Part shown: piece after piece, positions 8,441 through 17,465 of the stretch | Layout: each line of letters opens with the position of its first letter | Position numbering within the stretch: position 1 is the stretch's first letter | Notes under the pieces: generated by a model | What the model saw: the letters and a program-made list of their open reading frames with translations, nothing else | The model's database searches: none | Told to the model about the DNA's origin: nothing | Made by a program: the position numbers and the translations under genes | Origin: Treponema sp. UBA3813 | Lineage (GTDB): Bacteria > Spirochaetota > Spirochaetia > Treponematales > Treponemataceae | Reading direction: 5' to 3' | DNA length: 64,000 nucleotides | NCBI GenBank assembly: GCA_002368605.1 | Contig: DFEB01000038.1 | Coordinates: 40,519 to 104,518 of the forward strand

Positions 8441-9412
8441 ATGAAAATCGTAAAAAAAATATTTGTTTCTGCCGTCTTGTTCGCGGCATTTACTTCTTAT
8501 TCATTTGCTGATTCTGCGTCAGACTATGCAGCTGAGTATAATCCTTCCTATATCGCTGTCTTTAATTCAGGACTTACGGATTTTTCTGAGAATCTTGCCC
8601 TTGCAGTTCCACAGGCCGCCGTTCAGCAGAATGTTTATGCGGATGCCTTCATAGGTAAATTGTTTCCGGCAGTTCCTCCTCATTTTGCCTTTGGTATTAA
8701 CGCAGGCGCAACCCACTTGAATACGGAAGGGCTTGCAAAAGCCGCCGATAAGCTGGGAATCAGCGGAGTCAAAAATTCTTATTTTTTTCCTGTTTTGAAT
8801 GCAGATATTCGTGTTGGCGGAGCGATACTTCCATTTGATGTCGGTCTTTCCTTCATGACTTTGGATATTAACAACATCAGTTTTTCAGATGTTGATGTAG
8901 GGGTTGAATTCTTTACGATTGCCGCTGATGTCCGATACGCTCTCATTGAAGACGGGCTTGTTACACCAGGACTTTCCATAGGATTGGGATATTCCTACAA
9001 TAAAGGCGCTTTCTCTGTAAGTCAGGATAATGCAGAGGCGAGTGTTGATTATGATGTTCAGACTTTGTATGGTCAGATTCAAGTTTCAAAAGCCTTTAAT
9101 ATTCCTGTTGCGCGAATTGGTTTTACTCCTTTCTTGGGCTTCCGGGGAATCGTCTCTAAATACAGCAACGACTGGAGCTGGAAATTCAAAGGTGATTATC
9201 TAACAGAAATCAGTAGTACAGCCTATCCCACTTCAGGAAAGGGAACTGTATCATCTGATAACTTCGGAGGATTTCAGCCTCAGATTTATGGCGGTCTTGG
9301 CTTCAATTTTGTATTCATGCAGCTTACCGCAAGTGCCTGTGCCGACCTTCGCCATCTTGGAGGTGACACAAGCATTTGGAGTGGAGCTTTGAGCCTTCGC
9401 TTCAAGATGTAG
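8441..9412 (+). CDS. exported beta-barrel-like outer-membrane protein
   Basis: 323 residues from the ATG at 8441, chosen because AAAGGAG lies upstream and because a signal peptide follows directly (KK, then a hydrophobic run ending SYSFADSA). An upstream in-frame ATG at 8381 lacks both. The rest alternates short amphipathic strands rich in Gly, Ala and aromatics (for example GLGYSYNKGAF) and ends in LSLRFKM, like small spirochaetal barrels. I do not recognise a specific family; transport or adhesion would be guesses. It has its own promoter and a strong terminator, so it is monocistronic. Confidence 0.7.
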   Translation: MKIVKKIFVSAVLFAAFTSYSFADSASDYAAEYNPSYIAVFNSGLTDFSENLALAVPQAAVQQNVYADAFIGKLFPAVPPHFAFGINAGATHLNTEGLAKAADKLGISGVKNSYFFPVLNADIRVGGAILPFDVGLSFMTLDINNISFSDVDVGVEFFTIAADVRYALIEDGLVTPGLSIGLGYSYNKGAFSVSQDNAEASVDYDVQTLYGQIQVSKAFNIPVARIGFTPFLGFRGIVSKYSNDWSWKFKGDYLTEISSTAYPTSGKGTVSSDNFGGFQPQIYGGLGFNFVFMQLTASACADLRHLGGDTSIWSGALSLRFKM

Positions 9413-9418
9413 TTTTAA

Positions 9419-9447
9419 TTGTATATTCTCTAAAACTGTGTCATAAT
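9419..9447 (+). promoter_or_regulatory. candidate promoter for murG overlapping the preceding terminator
   Basis: TTGTAT (9419-9424), 17 nt, CATAAT (9442-9447). The predicted start falls near 9454, inside the 5' arm of the terminator hairpin, so transcripts from here would carry a shortened stem. Confidence 0.4.
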
Positions 9448-9448
9448 G

Positions 9449-9489
9449 AGCCATGTCGGAGTCTTTTGATTCTGATATGGCTTTTTTTT
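9449..9489 (+). terminator. intrinsic terminator after the 8441 gene
   Basis: A 15-bp stem (9449-9463 with 9468-9482; all mismatches are G-U in RNA), loop TTTT, then eight T. It sits 12 nt before the murG start codon. Confidence 0.85.
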
Positions 9490-9501
9490 GTAGGGAATAA
9501 A

Positions 9502-10647
9502 ATGAAAAAATCAGAAAATACATTCGTTTTTGCCGGCGGAGGAACTGGCGGTCACATTTATCCGGGGCTTGCCGTCGCTGACGAGCTTCGTTCTCTCGCC
9601 TCAAAGCAGAATAAACAAATAAAAATCATCTGGCTGGGAAATTCCAGCGGCATGGACAAGGATTTGGTGGAAAAATCCGGCTCCATTGACACTTTTATCG
9701 GAATCCCCAGCGGAAAGTTGCGCCGCAATTTCTCCCTTAAAAATTTCACCGATCTTTTTAAGATTTTCGCAGGTCTCGTAAAGTCATTTTTTGTGTTGGC
9801 TAAAATCAAGCCGGCCGTGCTTTTCTCAAAGGGCGGATTTGTCAGCGTTCCCCCTTGTATGGCGGCTTCTCTTTTAAAAATCCCGGTTTTCACCCATGAG
9901 TGCGATTTTACGCCTGGGCTTGCCACAAGACTGAATTCAAAATTCGCCACAAAAATCCTTCTTTCCTACGAAGAGACCAAAAAATATCTCGGTGAGGCAA
10001 AGGCAAAAAAAGCTCTCGTTACGGGAAATCCTGTGCGTCCGGTCTTTTACTCCACGAATCCCGAAAACGGTAAAAAATTCCTCTTTGAGGGCAGGTCTGA
10101 TTACAATCCCCAAAAGCCAATTCTTCTCGTTCTGGGAGGAAGTCTGGGCGCCCATCAGATTAACCTGCTCGTTTCCGAAAACCTTGACTGGCTTACACAG
10201 CGATTTAATGTCGTCCATCAGTGCGGGGCAAGGGACGCGGACTCAATGCCGCAAAATCACGAGGGCTATTTCCTCCATCCTTTCATTTACAAGGAGATGA
10301 GCGATGTCATTTCCTCTGCCGACATAATCTTAAGCCGGGCGGGTGCCAACTCAATCTGGGAAGCCTCCGTTCTCGGTAAGCCCATGGTCCTGATTCCTCT
10401 CTGCGGAAGCGGAACCAGGGGAGACCAAGTCGATAATGCTAAATTCTTTGAGGAGAAGGGGGCGGCTCTCCTTCTTTTGGGCGGTGAGGCCGATTCCGAG
10501 CATTTAAAAGCCGCTCTCGAAAAAATGAGCGATTCGGCTTTCCTCATGAATGCAAGCCTTGCCTCAAAATCCCTTTCAGAAGGAAAACGCCCCGCTCAAA
10601 AAATCGCTGAAATCGTCTGGGAAGAGTCTCTGGGGGGTGAAAAATGA
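9502..10647 (+). CDS. murG: MurG, lipid I to lipid II glycosyltransferase
   Basis: 381 residues from the ATG at 9502, with TAGGGA upstream. Motifs are GGGTGGHIYPGLAVADEL at the N-terminus (MurG G-loop 1), then GGSLGAHQIN and a late SRAGANSIWEA with GDQVDNAKFFEEKGAA, the UDP-GlcNAc binding region. The enzyme adds GlcNAc to lipid I on the inner face of the membrane. It opens the murG-cvpA-holB-like-kinase-regulator run; the same order is known in T. pallidum from memory. The next gene overlaps by 4 nt. Confidence 0.95.
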   Translation: MKKSENTFVFAGGGTGGHIYPGLAVADELRSLASKQNKQIKIIWLGNSSGMDKDLVEKSGSIDTFIGIPSGKLRRNFSLKNFTDLFKIFAGLVKSFFVLAKIKPAVLFSKGGFVSVPPCMAASLLKIPVFTHECDFTPGLATRLNSKFATKILLSYEETKKYLGEAKAKKALVTGNPVRPVFYSTNPENGKKFLFEGRSDYNPQKPILLVLGGSLGAHQINLLVSENLDWLTQRFNVVHQCGARDADSMPQNHEGYFLHPFIYKEMSDVISSADIILSRAGANSIWEASVLGKPMVLIPLCGSGTRGDQVDNAKFFEEKGAALLLLGGEADSEHLKAALEKMSDSAFLMNASLASKSLSEGKRPAQKIAEIVWEESLGGEK

Positions 10648-11126
10648 CCTTTACTTTCATCGACATTGTTTTTTTGATTATAATCGCAGCTTTTGCTTTC
10701 GTCGCAATGATTCACGGTCTCATTAAGGAATTGTTCGGAAAACTCGCCGTGATTGCAGGCGTGGTGGCGGGATTCTATTTCTGCGGTATGCTGGCTCCCC
10801 ACATCGAAAAAATCATCAAGATTCCAGCCGTGGACATAGTTCTTGCCTTTATTCTGATATTCATCACGGCCTTTCTCATTGTCAAAATCATTCAGATTAT
10901 CGTGGGCGCGATTTTCTCCGGCGAAATCATGAAGAGCCTTGACCGTGTTTTGGGCTTGGCTTTCGGAGCTCTTGAAGGGCTTTTAATCGTTTCTTGTATT
11001 TTGATTTTGATGAAGGCGCAGATTTGGTTCGATTTTGACTCGCTTTTGTCGTCAAGCACCGTGGCAAAGATTCTTCTTCCTTATCTTGAGCAGCCAATCG
11101 TATATATCAGGGGGATGCTGGCCTAA
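10644..11126 (+). CDS. cvpA: CvpA-family membrane protein
   Basis: 160 residues with four membrane helices. The N-terminal FIDIVFLIIIAAFAFVAMIHG followed by KELFGKLAVIAG fits the CvpA/colicin V production family, and a later ...LDRVLGLAFGALEGLLIV matches its second conserved block. The function of the family is not firmly known; it is linked to envelope and stress phenotypes. It is coupled at both ends (ATGA with murG, TAATG with the next gene). Confidence 0.85.
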   Translation: MTFTFIDIVFLIIIAAFAFVAMIHGLIKELFGKLAVIAGVVAGFYFCGMLAPHIEKIIKIPAVDIVLAFILIFITAFLIVKIIQIIVGAIFSGEIMKSLDRVLGLAFGALEGLLIVSCILILMKAQIWFDFDSLLSSSTVAKILLPYLEQPIVYIRGMLA

Positions 11127-12367
11127 TGTTCGATAATCTTCTCTATCAAAACGCTTCTTCTCTTTTGCGTGAGGATATTCTCAACAATCGTCTTCCGGGA
11201 GCAATCCTCTTGAGCGGGCCTTCTTCTTCAGGAAAACTCACCTGTGCTTTGGAGATTGCCCGAATTCTTTCCTGCTCAGGCCAGAATAAATACAATCAGA
11301 GGGGGCACTGGCTCTGTGACTGTCCTTCCTGCAAAAAAAACAAGGAGCTTTCAAACACTAATGTGCTTTTGGCAGGCCCCAGGGACTGTTCCCTTGAGAT
11401 TCTTGCGGCAAAGAGGGCTTTTTTGCAGGCTTCTTTCGATAATTCCAGCTTTTTGACGGCGGTACGCTATCTTTTTATCCGTTCTGTCCGCAAACTGACC
11501 CTGCGTTTTTCCCAAATCTTGTGGGAGGGCGATGATAAACTCTCAAAACTCGCTCCCATTCTTGCCGCAATCGACGAGCAGATGGAAAAACTCAATCCCG
11601 AAAAAGATTTGCCAGATTCTGATAAACTTGAAAAAATCTGCGATGATATCGTAAAAAACTGTGACAAATTGAGCGCGTCTTTTATGTACGATTCTCTTCC
11701 CATAAATCAGATTCGCAGGGCTTCCTCTTGGGCTCACATGAAAAGCGTCTCTGGTAAAAAAATCTTCATCATCGAAAACGCGGAGAGAATGCTTGAGAGC
11801 GTGCGTAATGCCCTTCTGAAAATTCTTGAAGAGCCGCCTGAAGACATGGTGTTTATTCTCACTACGGCAAACCGGGGAGCCGTTATGCCCACCATTCTTT
11901 CCCGCGTGAGAACATATAATTTCAGCGAGAGAAGCGCTCCCCAGCAGAGAGAAGTGGTTCAGCGGGTTTTCCATGCAAGGGGAGAGGAAGAAAATCTCCT
12001 TATCAATGATTACTTGCAGCTTTTTTTGCCGGTAAAGCCTGCTGAAATCAAAAAATCAGCCTCTTCATATTTCAATTACCTGATGACCGGTCAGATTCCC
12101 TTGTCGGACGCAATCGTAAAAGAGTGCGCTTCCTTTGAGCCCCGCTTTTTGCTTAAAATTTTCCTCACCGGGATTTTGGAATGTGCCCGTGGAGACTCAA
12201 ATTCTGCTGCCAGAAGCGAAATTTGCGCGAAAATCGTGGGCTTTTGCCGGGAATGTTACAACTCGGTCACTGTCTTTAACATTTCTCCTGGCGCTGCCAT
12301 TGAGCGGCTTTCCCGTGATTTATCCAGCGTAAAAAGGGCTTGGGCTCAGTCGGGGGCTTCTTTATGA
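11126..12367 (+). CDS. holB: DNA polymerase III delta'-like clamp-loader ATPase
   Basis: 413 residues. A Walker A loop GPSSSGKLT (about residues 31-39) is followed by a four-cysteine zinc module ending CDCPSC, and later by KIFIIENAERM in the Walker B place, NALLKILEEPPE, and PTILSRVRTY. The last corresponds to the SRC motif but reads SRV. The pattern fits the delta'/tau clamp-loader family. About 90 extra residues (roughly 115-200) lie between the zinc module and sensor motifs, an insertion unusual for delta'. The Walker B acidic pair is weak (EN), as expected for a non-hydrolysing delta' role. Confidence 0.75.
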   Translation: MFDNLLYQNASSLLREDILNNRLPGAILLSGPSSSGKLTCALEIARILSCSGQNKYNQRGHWLCDCPSCKKNKELSNTNVLLAGPRDCSLEILAAKRAFLQASFDNSSFLTAVRYLFIRSVRKLTLRFSQILWEGDDKLSKLAPILAAIDEQMEKLNPEKDLPDSDKLEKICDDIVKNCDKLSASFMYDSLPINQIRRASSWAHMKSVSGKKIFIIENAERMLESVRNALLKILEEPPEDMVFILTTANRGAVMPTILSRVRTYNFSERSAPQQREVVQRVFHARGEEENLLINDYLQLFLPVKPAEIKKSASSYFNYLMTGQIPLSDAIVKECASFEPRFLLKIFLTGILECARGDSNSAARSEICAKIVGFCRECYNSVTVFNISPGAAIERLSRDLSSVKRAWAQSGASL

Positions 12368-13620
12368 CAGATTTTTCCCGCCGGGTCTCACAAAAAATCG
12401 AAAAACTTTCTCCCTCCCAGATTCAGTCTCTGGTTGAAGACGGCTATGCTCAGATTGATATGCTGGACTCAATCTTTCAGAGTCTTCCCACAGGCCTTGT
12501 CATTGTTGACGAAAATTTCTGTCTTCTAAAAATCAACAAGGCGGCGGAGAGATTTCTGCCTTTTTTCAGCAATCCTGAGGACGCAAAATCCGAAAAAATC
12601 TCTGTCTGGACTTTGATTGACGACGAGGATATTTCCCGCTTCTTAAAAAACGCTTTCGAGAACGATAAAACCAATATTTCAGATGAATTCACTGTCACCA
12701 CGGCCAGCGGCTCTGTCCGTTTTATCGACATGTATGTCACGCCGCTTGTCCAGAATCAGAATCAGAACAAAAATCTCATCGGCTCAATCATTCGAATCGA
12801 TGATGTGACCGAAAAGCGCAATCAGGAAATTCTCCTTCACCGCATGGAAACTCTGGCAGGACTGACAAATGTGGCGGCCAGCGTTGCCCACGAAATAAAA
12901 AATCCTCTGGGCGCGATTTCCATTCATATTCAGCTCATGCAGAAGGCAATCAAAAAAAAGCGGGACGGGGACGGTCTTCTTCCTCCCGCAAAATATGCCG
13001 AGGATTATCTTGATGTGATTACCCAGGAAATTGAGCGGCTCAATAAAATTGTCGTTGATTTTCTGATGGCAGTCCGTCCGATTTCTGCAAAACTGGAGCT
13101 TGCCAATCCCAATAAAATTCTTTCCGAATTCATTTCATTCTTTACGCCGGAATTCACCGAAAAGCACATCGACTTGCAGTCTGACTTGTGTTCCTGCGAT
13201 GTCCGCCTGCTTTTGGACGCAAAACTTTTCCGCGAAGTCATCGTGAACCTCTCGCAAAATTCAATTTCTGCCATTCAAAAGAAATTCGACGATGACGAGA
13301 GCCGGATTCACGGAAAAATCAGCATAAAAACCGGAATCGAGGGCGACCGTTATATCCTCACTTTCAAAGATGACGGAATCGGCATGAACGAAGAGACTCT
13401 TTCCAGAGTTTTTGAGCCTTATTTCACCACGAAATCCAACGGAACTGGTTTGGGAATGGCCATGAGTTACAAAATCATCAAGGAATTCAACGGCGATATT
13501 ACGGTTTCTTCTGATTTGGGGGATGGAACTGTTTTCACTATTTCCCTTCCGATTCCTCAAATCGAGAAAAAATTACTCACTTTTAAGGAAAATTGCTCTG
13601 ATTCGGGAGAAAAGGCATGA
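12364..13620 (+). CDS. PAS sensor histidine kinase (NtrB/AtoS type)
   Basis: 418 residues from the ATG at 12364, which overlaps the previous stop as ATGA; a longer in-frame start at 12340 would overlap further. It is soluble, with no membrane helix. Order: a PAS domain (about 32-150), a dimerisation domain with the phospho-acceptor His176 in VAHEIKNPLG, and a HATPase domain with N, G1 (DDGIGM) and G2 (GTGLGM) boxes. The absence of an export signal suggests an internal cue such as nitrogen or energy state. It is the evident partner of the next gene, with which it overlaps by 4 nt. Confidence 0.9.
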   Translation: MTDFSRRVSQKIEKLSPSQIQSLVEDGYAQIDMLDSIFQSLPTGLVIVDENFCLLKINKAAERFLPFFSNPEDAKSEKISVWTLIDDEDISRFLKNAFENDKTNISDEFTVTTASGSVRFIDMYVTPLVQNQNQNKNLIGSIIRIDDVTEKRNQEILLHRMETLAGLTNVAASVAHEIKNPLGAISIHIQLMQKAIKKKRDGDGLLPPAKYAEDYLDVITQEIERLNKIVVDFLMAVRPISAKLELANPNKILSEFISFFTPEFTEKHIDLQSDLCSCDVRLLLDAKLFREVIVNLSQNSISAIQKKFDDDESRIHGKISIKTGIEGDRYILTFKDDGIGMNEETLSRVFEPYFTTKSNGTGLGMAMSYKIIKEFNGDITVSSDLGDGTVFTISLPIPQIEKKLLTFKENCSDSGEKA

Positions 13621-14978
13621 AATTCACGATTCTTATCATAGACGACGAAAAAAATATCAGGGAAGGACTTGCCGCCGACTTTGAGATGGACGGCTACAAT
13701 GTCAAAATCGCCGCAAACGGAAAGGAAGGCTTGGAGCTTATCTCCAAAGGCGACATTGACCTGGTGATTACTGACTTGCGAATGCCCGGCTCAATCTCCG
13801 GTGAGCAGGTTTTGCGCGAGGTCACCACTAAAATGCCAGGAATCCCGGTGATTGTGCTTACCGGCCACGGCTCAATTGATGCTGCGGTTAAGGCCATGCA
13901 GGACGGCGCTTACGATTTTCTCACCAAGCCCCTTAATTTGGAGCAGCTGGAAGTCATCGTAAAAAGAGCCCTTGAAGGCCGTGAACTTTCGATTCAGCAC
14001 GCCGAACTCTTGAAGCAGGTAGATTCCAAAAAAAAGGCTGACATGGTAATCGGAAAGAGCGCTGCCATGCAGAAGGTGATGACCCTTGTAAAAAAAGTGG
14101 CTGATGCCCGCATTTCCGTGCTGATTACCGGCGAAACCGGAGTTGGTAAGGAAGTCGTCGCTAATGCCATTCACAATCTTTCTTCCCGAAGCAATAAGGC
14201 CTTTATTCCTGTTGTTTGTTCTTCTCTGAGCGAGACCCTTCTTGAAAGCGAGCTTTTCGGCCATGAAAAAGGTGCCTTTACCAATGCGGAAAGCATGCAC
14301 AAGGGAAAATTCGAGCTTGCCCATGGCGGAACGATTTTTCTTGATGAAATCGGTGAAATCAATCCCAGCGTTCAGGTAAAACTTTTGCGGGTTTTGCAGG
14401 AGAGAAAATTCGAGCGGGTAGGAGGGGAGTCTCCCATCGAAGTAGATGTTCGCGTCATTGCGGCCACCAACAAAAATCTTGAGGAAGAAGTCAAGGCTGG
14501 CCGTTTCCGCGAGGACTTGTATTTCCGCCTTAACGGAATCCATATAGAAGTGCCGCCTCTGCGGGAGAGAAAGGACGATTTGCCCCTTCTTTTAAATTCC
14601 TTCCTTGAGCGATACAACAAAGAGAATAACAAGCACATCACGGGCTTTGACAATCAGTCCCGGTCGGCTCTCTACAAATACGACTGGCCGGGAAATATCC
14701 GTGAGCTTCAGCACTGTGTAGAAAGCTCGGTCGTTATGGCAAGCGGAGAAGAAATCACCCTTGAAGATTTGCCGCCTTCCGTGAGCAGGGCTTCTTCCGT
14801 CGAAAGCATTTCCCTTCCTTTGGGAATCAGCTTGGACGAGGCTGAAAAAATCATCATTCAGGAAAATCTTGCCGCCAACAAAGGAAACAAAAGCAAGACT
14901 GCGGATATTCTAGGTATCGGTCGCAAAACCCTGCACCGCAAGCTTGAAGAATACGGTATAAAAGATGATGAAGAATGA
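13617..14978 (+). CDS. NtrC/AtoC-type sigma-54 response regulator with GAFTNA loop
   Basis: 453 residues. Receiver domain 1-120 with Asp53 (ITDLRMPG) as phospho-acceptor; AAA+ domain with Walker A GETGVGKE (172-179) and Walker [10 protein letters not shown] (239-247); and a Fis-type helix-turn-helix at the C-terminus ([19 protein letters not shown]). The sigma-54 contact loop, GAFTGA in almost all family members, reads GAFTNA at residues 219-224. It would activate RNA polymerase-sigma-54 at distant enhancers. The target genes are not evident, since no convincing -24/-12 promoter was found in this window. Confidence 0.93.
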   Translation: MKFTILIIDDEKNIREGLAADFEMDGYNVKIAANGKEGLELISKGDIDLVITDLRMPGSISGEQVLREVTTKMPGIPVIVLTGHGSIDAAVKAMQDGAYDFLTKPLNLEQLEVIVKRALEGRELSIQHAELLKQVDSKKKADMVIGKSAAMQKVMTLVKKVADARISVLITGETGVGKEVVANAIHNLSSRSNKAFIPVVCSSLSETLLESELFGHEKGAFTNAESMHKGKFELAHGGTIFLDEIGEINPSVQVKLLRVLQERKFERVGGESPIEVDVRVIAATNKNLEEEVKAGRFREDLYFRLNGIHIEVPPLRERKDDLPLLLNSFLERYNKENNKHITGFDNQSRSALYKYDWPGNIRELQHCVESSVVMASGEEITLEDLPPSVSRASSVESISLPLGISLDEAEKIIIQENLAANKGNKSKTADILGIGRKTLHRKLEEYGIKDDEE

Positions 14979-15006
14979 TTTTTTTTCAAAAAAACTCTTT
15001 TTCTTG

Positions 15007-15035
15007 TTGACGAACTTTTTTCATTCTGATATAGT
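15007..15035 (+). promoter_or_regulatory. promoter of tRNA-Glu
   Basis: TTGACG (15007-15012), 17 nt, TATAGT (15030-15035), 33 nt before the mature tRNA 5' end. Confidence 0.8.
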
Positions 15036-15067
15036 ATCTAAGTCAGCTCGACAAGAGTTGCAATGAT

Positions 15068-15139
15068 GTCTCCTTCGTCTAGTGGTTAGGACATCGGGTT
15101 TTCATCCCGACAACAGCAGTTCAATTCTGCTAGGAGATG
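15068..15139 (+). tRNA. tRNA-Glu (UUC)
   Basis: The 72-nt cloverleaf closes fully: acceptor GTCTCCT/AGGAGAT (first pair G-U), D arm GTCT/GGAC, anticodon stem TCGGG/CCCGA with loop TTTTCAT (anticodon TTC), and T stem AGCAG/CTGCT with loop TTCAATT. The discriminator is G, and the 3' CCA is not encoded. Confidence 0.96.
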
Positions 15140-15147
15140 AACTTACA

Positions 15148-15180
15148 CCTTGCAACAAAAATCGTTTGCAAGGTTTTTTT
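15148..15180 (+). terminator. intrinsic terminator after tRNA-Glu
   Basis: CCTTGCAA (15148-15155) pairs with TTGCAAGG (15166-15173), followed by seven T. Confidence 0.8.
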
Positions 15181-15220
15181 ATAACTTTAGATTGTAAATT
15201 ATTTTGGGGGATTTTACCTT

Positions 15221-15499
15221 ATGGCAAGAAACCAGACATCTGCACAGAAAAGATTCCGACAGAGCGAAGTTCGACGCTTGCACAACAAAGCTATCAAAAG
15301 CGAGTGCCGTACTTATGTAAAACAGTTTATCGAAGCTGTTCAGGCAAAGGATGCTAAACTTGCACAGGAGAAGCTTGTTACTATGACTTCTCGCCTTGAC
15401 TCAGCTCGTAGCAAAGGTGTCCTTAAACGCAATGCTGTTGCTCGAAAAGTTTCTCGTATGCAGAAATTGTATAATGTAACATTTGCTGCTGCAAACTAA
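15221..15499 (+). CDS. rpsT: 30S ribosomal protein S20
   Basis: 92 residues, highly basic, starting MARNQTSAQKRFRQSEVRRL, with the S20 pattern of long helices (NKAIKSECRTYVKQF, then LDSARSKGVLKRNAVARKVSR). It binds 16S rRNA in the small subunit. A shorter ATG inside an overlapping frame is not used; TTGGGGGA precedes the chosen start. A terminator follows at 15537, so it is a single-gene unit, as is common for rpsT. Confidence 0.96.
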   Translation: MARNQTSAQKRFRQSEVRRLHNKAIKSECRTYVKQFIEAVQAKDAKLAQEKLVTMTSRLDSARSKGVLKRNAVARKVSRMQKLYNVTFAAAN

Positions 15500-15536
15500 G
15501 AATCATAGCTTCTGATTTACGGTAAGCTATCTAAAA

Positions 15537-15582
15537 GCTATCTGATTTTATCTTATAAGATACTTCAGATAGCATTTTTTTT
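15537..15582 (+). terminator. intrinsic terminator after rpsT
   Basis: GCTATCTGA (15537-15545) pairs with TCAGATAGC (15565-15573), with an inner TATCTTATAAGATA palindrome, then eight T. Confidence 0.85.
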
Positions 15583-15595
15583 AGACGGAGTATGT

Positions 15596-15904
15596 ATGTC
15601 TACTAAAAAGGTTACGAAGAGTGATATTGTTGATAAGGTTCATGAGACAACAAAAATCGAAAAAAAAGTATTATTAGAAGCTTTTGAGGGAATTATTGAT
15701 GAATTCAAAAATGCTCTCAAAGATGGTGCAACGATAGAGCTCCGTGGGTTTGGAACTCTTGAGCCTCGTTTGAGAAAGGGTCGGGAAAAAGCAAGAAATC
15801 CAAAAACTGGTGAGGTTCTTTCTGTAGATCCGCATTATGTTGCGGCTTTTCGGGCTGGACAGGAACTTAAAAAAGCTCTTTTGGGGATTCCTGTTGAAAA
15901 ATAA
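15596..15904 (+). CDS. HU/IHF-family DNA-binding protein
   Basis: 102 residues. It has the HU fold pattern: KSDIVDKVHE at the N-terminal helix, IELRGFGTLEPRLRKGREKARNP across the beta arm, with the usual ARNPKTGE tip, then VAAFRAGQELKKAL. It bends and compacts DNA as a dimer. HU and IHF cannot be told apart from this alone. GGAG lies 5 nt before ATG. The stop codon overlaps the lnt gene. Confidence 0.93.
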   Translation: MSTKKVTKSDIVDKVHETTKIEKKVLLEAFEGIIDEFKNALKDGATIELRGFGTLEPRLRKGREKARNPKTGEVLSVDPHYVAAFRAGQELKKALLGIPVEK

Positions 15905-17465
15905 AGCGCTTTCGTTGCTGTTCTTTTTTCTTTCTGTAGCACTTTTTGCGCTTAGTCAGCCGTCCTTCCTTTTTGAGGACGGTCTTTCTTTTTGTGCCTG
16001 GTTTGCTTATATTCCCCTTTTTTTGCTTCTGAATCGAATTCCTATGAGACATTCTTTTTTCTGGGGTGGAGCTTACGGAGCACTTTCCTATTTTTGCCTT
16101 TGTTGGTGGCTTTCTTCTTTTGGAGCAGTAGCTCTTCTTTTTGTCTGTCTTCTCTTTGCCTTTTATGATTCGCTGTTGTTTTTTCTTCTTGTTTGGGCTA
16201 AAAAAGTATTTCCACCGCGTTTTATTGAATTTTTCTGGATTTTTAGGGCTTGTCTTGTCTTATCAGTAGAATTTCTTCGTACTCATGGAATTTTTGCCTT
16301 TTCTTATGGAATAATCGGCTACAGCCAGTGGAAAAATCCTGTTTTTCTAAAATTTTCATCTCTTTTTGGAATTATGGGTGTAAGCCTTGTGATTTTGCTT
16401 TTTAATTCAATTGTGGCAAAAGTGTTTTTTGAAAAAAATCTGCTCAGAAATCTCAGAAGCCTGTCTTTTTCTTTTTCCTTGTTGGCCGGCAGCTTTTTAT
16501 TTTTTGTTTTTTCTTCCTTTTTCCCTGAAAAAAAATCATATCCGATACAAATTGCCTTGATTCAAAATGCGTCTTCGGCTCCTTCCCGCACGATTTCAGA
16601 CTTTGAGAATGATGTTAGCCTTCTTGAAAGTCTTACTGATGCGGCTCTTGATAAATTTCCTTATACAAATCTTGTTGTTTGGCCTGAAACTGCAATTGTA
16701 CCTGATATTCTTTATCATTATAGCCATAATTCTGACTTACAACGCCATGAACTTTCTTTCAATGTAATCAACTATATAAAGAACAAAAAAACTTCTTTTA
16801 TTATAGGAAACAATCATAGAGACAAAGACGGAACTCACAATTCTGCCCTTTATTTTTCGCGAGATTCTGAAAGCGTAGGAGTTTATAATAAAATTCATTT
16901 GGTTCCTTTTACAGAATTCTGGCCGAACTTTCTTGATTTTAAGTTTTTAGACGGAATAAAAAATTCGCTGGAGTGTGAATTTTTTACTCCGGGAAAAGAA
17001 TTTGAAAGTTTTGCCTTAAAGTCTGGAAAGGGTGACGCTCTCCTTCATTTTTCCAGTCCGATTTGTTTTGAGGATTCTTTTCCATCATTAATACGAAAAA
17101 TGAAAAAAAACGATTGCGACTTTTTTGTGAGTATTTGTGATGATGCCTGGTCTGGAAGTGTGGCCGCAAGAAAAATGCACCTTTCTATGGCAGTCTTCAG
17201 GTGTGCAGAAAACGCCTCCCCAATGCTCCGTTCGACTGTTGATGGTATAACCTGCATTATCGGTGGTGACGGAAAGATTTTATCGGAAATTGAAAGTGAA
17301 ACTGATTCTTACTTGTGTGCGACTGTAGAGGTTCCAAAACTTTCTTTTACGCCTTACACCGTGATAGGGGACTGGCCCTTTGTGGTTCTTTGCCTCGCAA
17401 TTCTTATTTTATTGTTGATTTTATCTGCTCGATTTTGTAGAATAAAGAAATATGGCAGAAGATAA
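15894..17465 (+). CDS. lnt: apolipoprotein N-acyltransferase
   Basis: 523 residues from a TTG at 15894, chosen because GGGGA lies 6 nt upstream and the hydrophobic N-terminus begins at once (KNKALSLLFFFLS); the start overlaps the HU gene by 11 nt. Membrane helices fill the first 210 residues and one lies at the C-terminus, flanking a periplasmic nitrilase domain. The Lnt triad is visible: Glu in VVWPETAI, Lys in YNKIHLVPFTEFWP, Cys in PICFEDSFP. It adds the third acyl chain to lipoproteins, which spirochaetes use heavily. It overlaps the bactofilin gene by 14 nt. Confidence 0.93.
   Translation: MKNKALSLLFFFLSVALFALSQPSFLFEDGLSFCAWFAYIPLFLLLNRIPMRHSFFWGGAYGALSYFCLCWWLSSFGAVALLFVCLLFAFYDSLLFFLLVWAKKVFPPRFIEFFWIFRACLVLSVEFLRTHGIFAFSYGIIGYSQWKNPVFLKFSSLFGIMGVSLVILLFNSIVAKVFFEKNLLRNLRSLSFSFSLLAGSFLFFVFSSFFPEKKSYPIQIALIQNASSAPSRTISDFENDVSLLESLTDAALDKFPYTNLVVWPETAIVPDILYHYSHNSDLQRHELSFNVINYIKNKKTSFIIGNNHRDKDGTHNSALYFSRDSESVGVYNKIHLVPFTEFWPNFLDFKFLDGIKNSLECEFFTPGKEFESFALKSGKGDALLHFSSPICFEDSFPSLIRKMKKNDCDFFVSICDDAWSGSVAARKMHLSMAVFRCAENASPMLRSTVDGITCIIGGDGKILSEIESETDSYLCATVEVPKLSFTPYTVIGDWPFVVLCLAILILLLILSARFCRIKKYGRR

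Noticed and set aside
13872-14543. 223-codon open frame antisense to the AtoC-type gene
   Set aside because: It lies wholly inside a well-supported regulator gene on the other strand, has no ribosome site, and shows no recognisable domain.
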